From Methylobacter sp. (GTDB taxonomy: Bacteria > Pseudomonadota > Gammaproteobacteria > Methylococcales > Methylomonadaceae): 64,000 nucleotides of DNA. Positions 61,913 to 64,000 of the stretch are shown one piece after another (within the stretch, counting starts at the first letter, position 1; the number at the start of each line of letters is the position of its first letter). The stretch is from contig JAUYMY010000060.1 of NCBI GenBank assembly GCA_030699385.1, positions 62,001 to 126,000 on the forward strand. The letters are read 5' to 3'. The notes under the pieces are model-generated. The model made no database searches and had not been told where the DNA came from. It was given only the letters and a program-made list of their open reading frames with translations. Both the position numbers and the translations under genes were made by a program.

Positions 61913-64000
61913 ATGTATTCAGTTGAAGTTTTCCCGTGGAATAAAAATTTCGAAACCGGTGTGCCGCTGATCGATATACAGCATCAGCGCTTGGTTGAGC
62001 TGTTAAATGTACTCGCAGGCCATCTCGCTTATCAGTCAGACATTCCTACTTTAAATAAGGTTTTTAACGACTTGGCGGAATACGCCATTTACCATTTTCA
62101 AGAAGAAGAAACTATCTGGCATAGCTATTTTCCTGAGGATCCGTGGGAAACCAAGCACAAAGACGATCACAGACGATTTTTGGCGACAGTCACCAAAATA
62201 ATGGGCGGCAAGACCACCCGCCCGTTAGATCAGGTCATTGAAGAAATCCTGGCCTTCCTGACCCAATGGTTGGCCTTTCATATTCTCGATACCGACATGC
62301 GCATGGCTAAAGTGGTGTTGGCGGTGCAATCAGGCACACCGTTAAATCAGGCCAAAGAGCAAGCCGATCAGGAAATGAGCGGGGCGATGCGGGTTTTGAT
62401 TGAAACCATGCTGTCGATGTTCGACGCGCTGTCTTCCCGTACCATGCAGTTGGCAAAAGAGGTGATTGATCGTCAGAAAGCCGAGCAATCCAGCCAAGAT
62501 GCCCTGGATCGCCTGCAAAAAATCGCCAGTCAAGTGCCGGGATTGGTATTTCAGTTCCAGCTGTTTCCCGATGGGCGCACCTGCATTCCTTATGCTAATG
62601 AATCTATACGCACCATCTATCGCGTCAGTCCGGATGAAGTCAGCGTCGATGCCAGCAAAATACTTGATGCCCTACATCCAGATGACCTGGAAAAGTTCAA
62701 AACTTCATTCAAAATATCGGCCAAAGAGCTAACACCTTGGCGCCAAGAATACCGCTTACAGTTCGATAATGCGCCGGTCTGCTGGCTATTCGGCAATGCG
62801 TTACCGCAGCTACAAGCCGACGGCTCTGTGCTTTGGCACGGCTTTATCACCGACATCACTAAACAAAAACAGGATGAAGTTAATCTTCGCATCGCCGCGA
62901 CCGCCTTTGAATTGCAGGATGCCATGTTGGTTACCGATGCTAATAACGTCATCCTTAAAGTCAATCAGGCCTTTACCCGAATCACCGGCTACAGCGCCGA
63001 TGAAGTGGTTGGTAAAACACCCAACTTGCTTAGCTCGGGACGGCATGACAAAGCTTTTTATAACACCATGTGGGAAAGTATTAATCTTACCGACGCTTGG
63101 CAGGGTGAAATATGGAACCGGCGCAAAAATGGCGAAGTGTACCCCGAATGGCTGATTGTCACTGCAGTCAAAGAGGCTGATGAAAAGGTTAATCACTATG
63201 TCGCCTCCTTTTCCGATATTACCTCGCGCAAGGCCGCCGAAGAGGAAATCAAACAACTGGCTTTTTATGATCCACTGACCAAACTGCCCAACCGTCGGCT
63301 GTTGCTGGAACGACTCAAGCACAGCATCGAAATGGAACGTCGTGACGGCAAACAACTGGCACTGCTGATGCTGGATTTGGATCGTTTTAAAGCGGTCAAC
63401 GATAGTTTGGGCCACGCCGCAGGTGACGAATTGCTGCAACAGGTCGCTAGCCGTATTCTAGCAAGGCTTAGAGACGTTGACATCGTGGCGCGCCTGGGCG
63501 GGGATGAATTTGTGGTCTTACTGGAAGACATTATTCATCCTGAAGATGCCGCACGGGTGGCGTCTGAAATCATTTCCGTATTAAGCAAATCGTTTCAACT
63601 CAGTCAAAGCAACGATGTACAAATTGGCGCCAGTATTGGCATCGGCCTATACCCGGAACACGGCACAAATTATGAAATCCTGATGGATCATGCCGATGCT
63701 GCCTTATATCAAGCCAAAGATCAAGGGCGCGGCTGTTACGCCTATTTTTCTGAAGACCAGACCCTCGCAGCGCGTGAACGCATCGCCCTAGAAACCCGAC
63801 TGCGTCGGGCCATCGAGCAAAACGAACTGCGCGTTTATTACCAGCCTCAAGTCGATATTGCCAGTGGCCGTATCGTCGGTGCCGAAGCCTTGGTGCGCTG
63901 GCAAGACCCGACAGAAGGCTTAATTCCCCCGCTACGTTTTATCCCTATTGCTGAAGAAACCGGGCTGATTTTGGACATTGGTGCCTGGGTGCTGCGAGAA
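61913..64000 (+). CDS. Bacteriohemerythrin-PAS-GGDEF-EAL protein (partial, runs off the end)
   Basis: At least 696 residues, beginning MYSVEVFPWNKNFETGVPL. The hemerythrin domain keeps all iron ligands: His in DIQHQRL, HFQEEE (H and E), HKDDH (two His), and HILDTD (H and D), so it should bind O2 at a di-iron site. Two PAS domains follow (residues about 200-440). GGDEF at 529-533 has a full active site and an I-site RDVD. An EAL domain starts at about 640 (EALVRW). Both cyclase and phosphodiesterase may be active, or one may regulate the other. The stop codon lies beyond the window. Confidence 0.92.
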   Translation, partial: MYSVEVFPWNKNFETGVPLIDIQHQRLVELLNVLAGHLAYQSDIPTLNKVFNDLAEYAIYHFQEEETIWHSYFPEDPWETKHKDDHRRFLATVTKIMGGKTTRPLDQVIEEILAFLTQWLAFHILDTDMRMAKVVLAVQSGTPLNQAKEQADQEMSGAMRVLIETMLSMFDALSSRTMQLAKEVIDRQKAEQSSQDALDRLQKIASQVPGLVFQFQLFPDGRTCIPYANESIRTIYRVSPDEVSVDASKILDALHPDDLEKFKTSFKISAKELTPWRQEYRLQFDNAPVCWLFGNALPQLQADGSVLWHGFITDITKQKQDEVNLRIAATAFELQDAMLVTDANNVILKVNQAFTRITGYSADEVVGKTPNLLSSGRHDKAFYNTMWESINLTDAWQGEIWNRRKNGEVYPEWLIVTAVKEADEKVNHYVASFSDITSRKAAEEEIKQLAFYDPLTKLPNRRLLLERLKHSIEMERRDGKQLALLMLDLDRFKAVNDSLGHAAGDELLQQVASRILARLRDVDIVARLGGDEFVVLLEDIIHPEDAARVASEIISVLSKSFQLSQSNDVQIGASIGIGLYPEHGTNYEILMDHADAALYQAKDQGRGCYAYFSEDQTLAARERIALETRLRRAIEQNELRVYYQPQVDIASGRIVGAEALVRWQDPTEGLIPPLRFIPIAEETGLILDIGAWVLRE

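Noticed and set aside
1-64000. tRNA or rRNA genes
   Set aside because: No cloverleaf, no conserved TTCGAATC arm with flanking stems, and no rRNA sequence was recognised on either strand.

Overview
The window is chromosomal DNA of a gammaproteobacterium, most likely a type I (Methylococcales) methanotroph. The species call is inference from gene content: a serine-cycle cluster (mclA-mtkA-mtkB facing sgaA-hprA), a sucrose-phosphate phosphatase/fructokinase pair, a bacteriohemerythrin-headed signalling protein, and standard gammaproteobacterial blocks (lptFG/pepA-holC-valS, pilBCD-coaE-zapD-yacG, mlaA, trkH/trkA). No methane or methanol oxidation gene lies in the window, and I found no rRNA, tRNA or CRISPR array.

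Layout. 0-7.5 kb: end of a membrane protein, aroE, a gamma carbonic anhydrase, an HDOD protein, lptF-lptG, and divergent pepA-holC. 7.5-11.3 kb: an AT-rich accessory island between holC and valS, which are neighbours in E. coli. It holds a RelBE-type pair, a DUF262 + HEPN-like gene pair (the best candidate for a poorly described defence module), a duplicated and partly broken set of VapBC-like genes, and hairpin repeats. 11.3-25.4 kb: valS, the type IV pilus block pilB-pilC-pilD with coaE-zapD-yacG, a CYTH protein, ettA, a CinA-like protein and uup. 25.5-32.3 kb: a second HDOD protein, sbcC without an adjacent sbcD, a frameshifted sucrose-phosphate phosphatase gene and fructokinase. 32.3-34.5 kb: a two-component pair whose kinase has an ethylene-receptor-like membrane sensor with the copper-binding Cys/His at the plant ETR1 spacing. 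34.6-41 kb: mtgA, mlaA, a Tyr/Pro-rich envelope protein, metH and a DUF2970 protein. 41-45 kb: two small envelope genes, an IS200/IS605-type remnant without a transposase or TnpB gene, a 43-residue membrane peptide, an HTTM-DUF393 protein and a 37-residue lipoprotein. 45-48 kb: trkH and trkA (K+ uptake). 48-53.8 kb: serine-cycle genes in two divergent operons. 54-57.8 kb: cold-shock and RRM proteins, a DnaA-box cluster and two PilT/PilU-type retraction ATPases, one with a duplicated N-terminal domain. 58-59.1 kb: a dead IS1595-type element. 59.8-64 kb: two c-di-GMP proteins, FIST-GGDEF and hemerythrin-PAS-GGDEF-EAL; the second runs off the end.

How it fits together. The serine-cycle genes interconvert glyoxylate, serine, hydroxypyruvate, glycerate, malate, malyl-CoA and acetyl-CoA in C1 assimilation. 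Pilus assembly (PilB/C/D) and retraction (PilT/U-like) genes sit 40 kb apart and probably serve one twitching system. Several sensor proteins (two HDOD, an ethylene-type kinase, FIST-GGDEF, hemerythrin-GGDEF-EAL) suggest control of motility or surface behaviour by small molecules and perhaps O2. Intergenic gaps carry at least three families of palindromic repeats, some placed where terminators would be expected.
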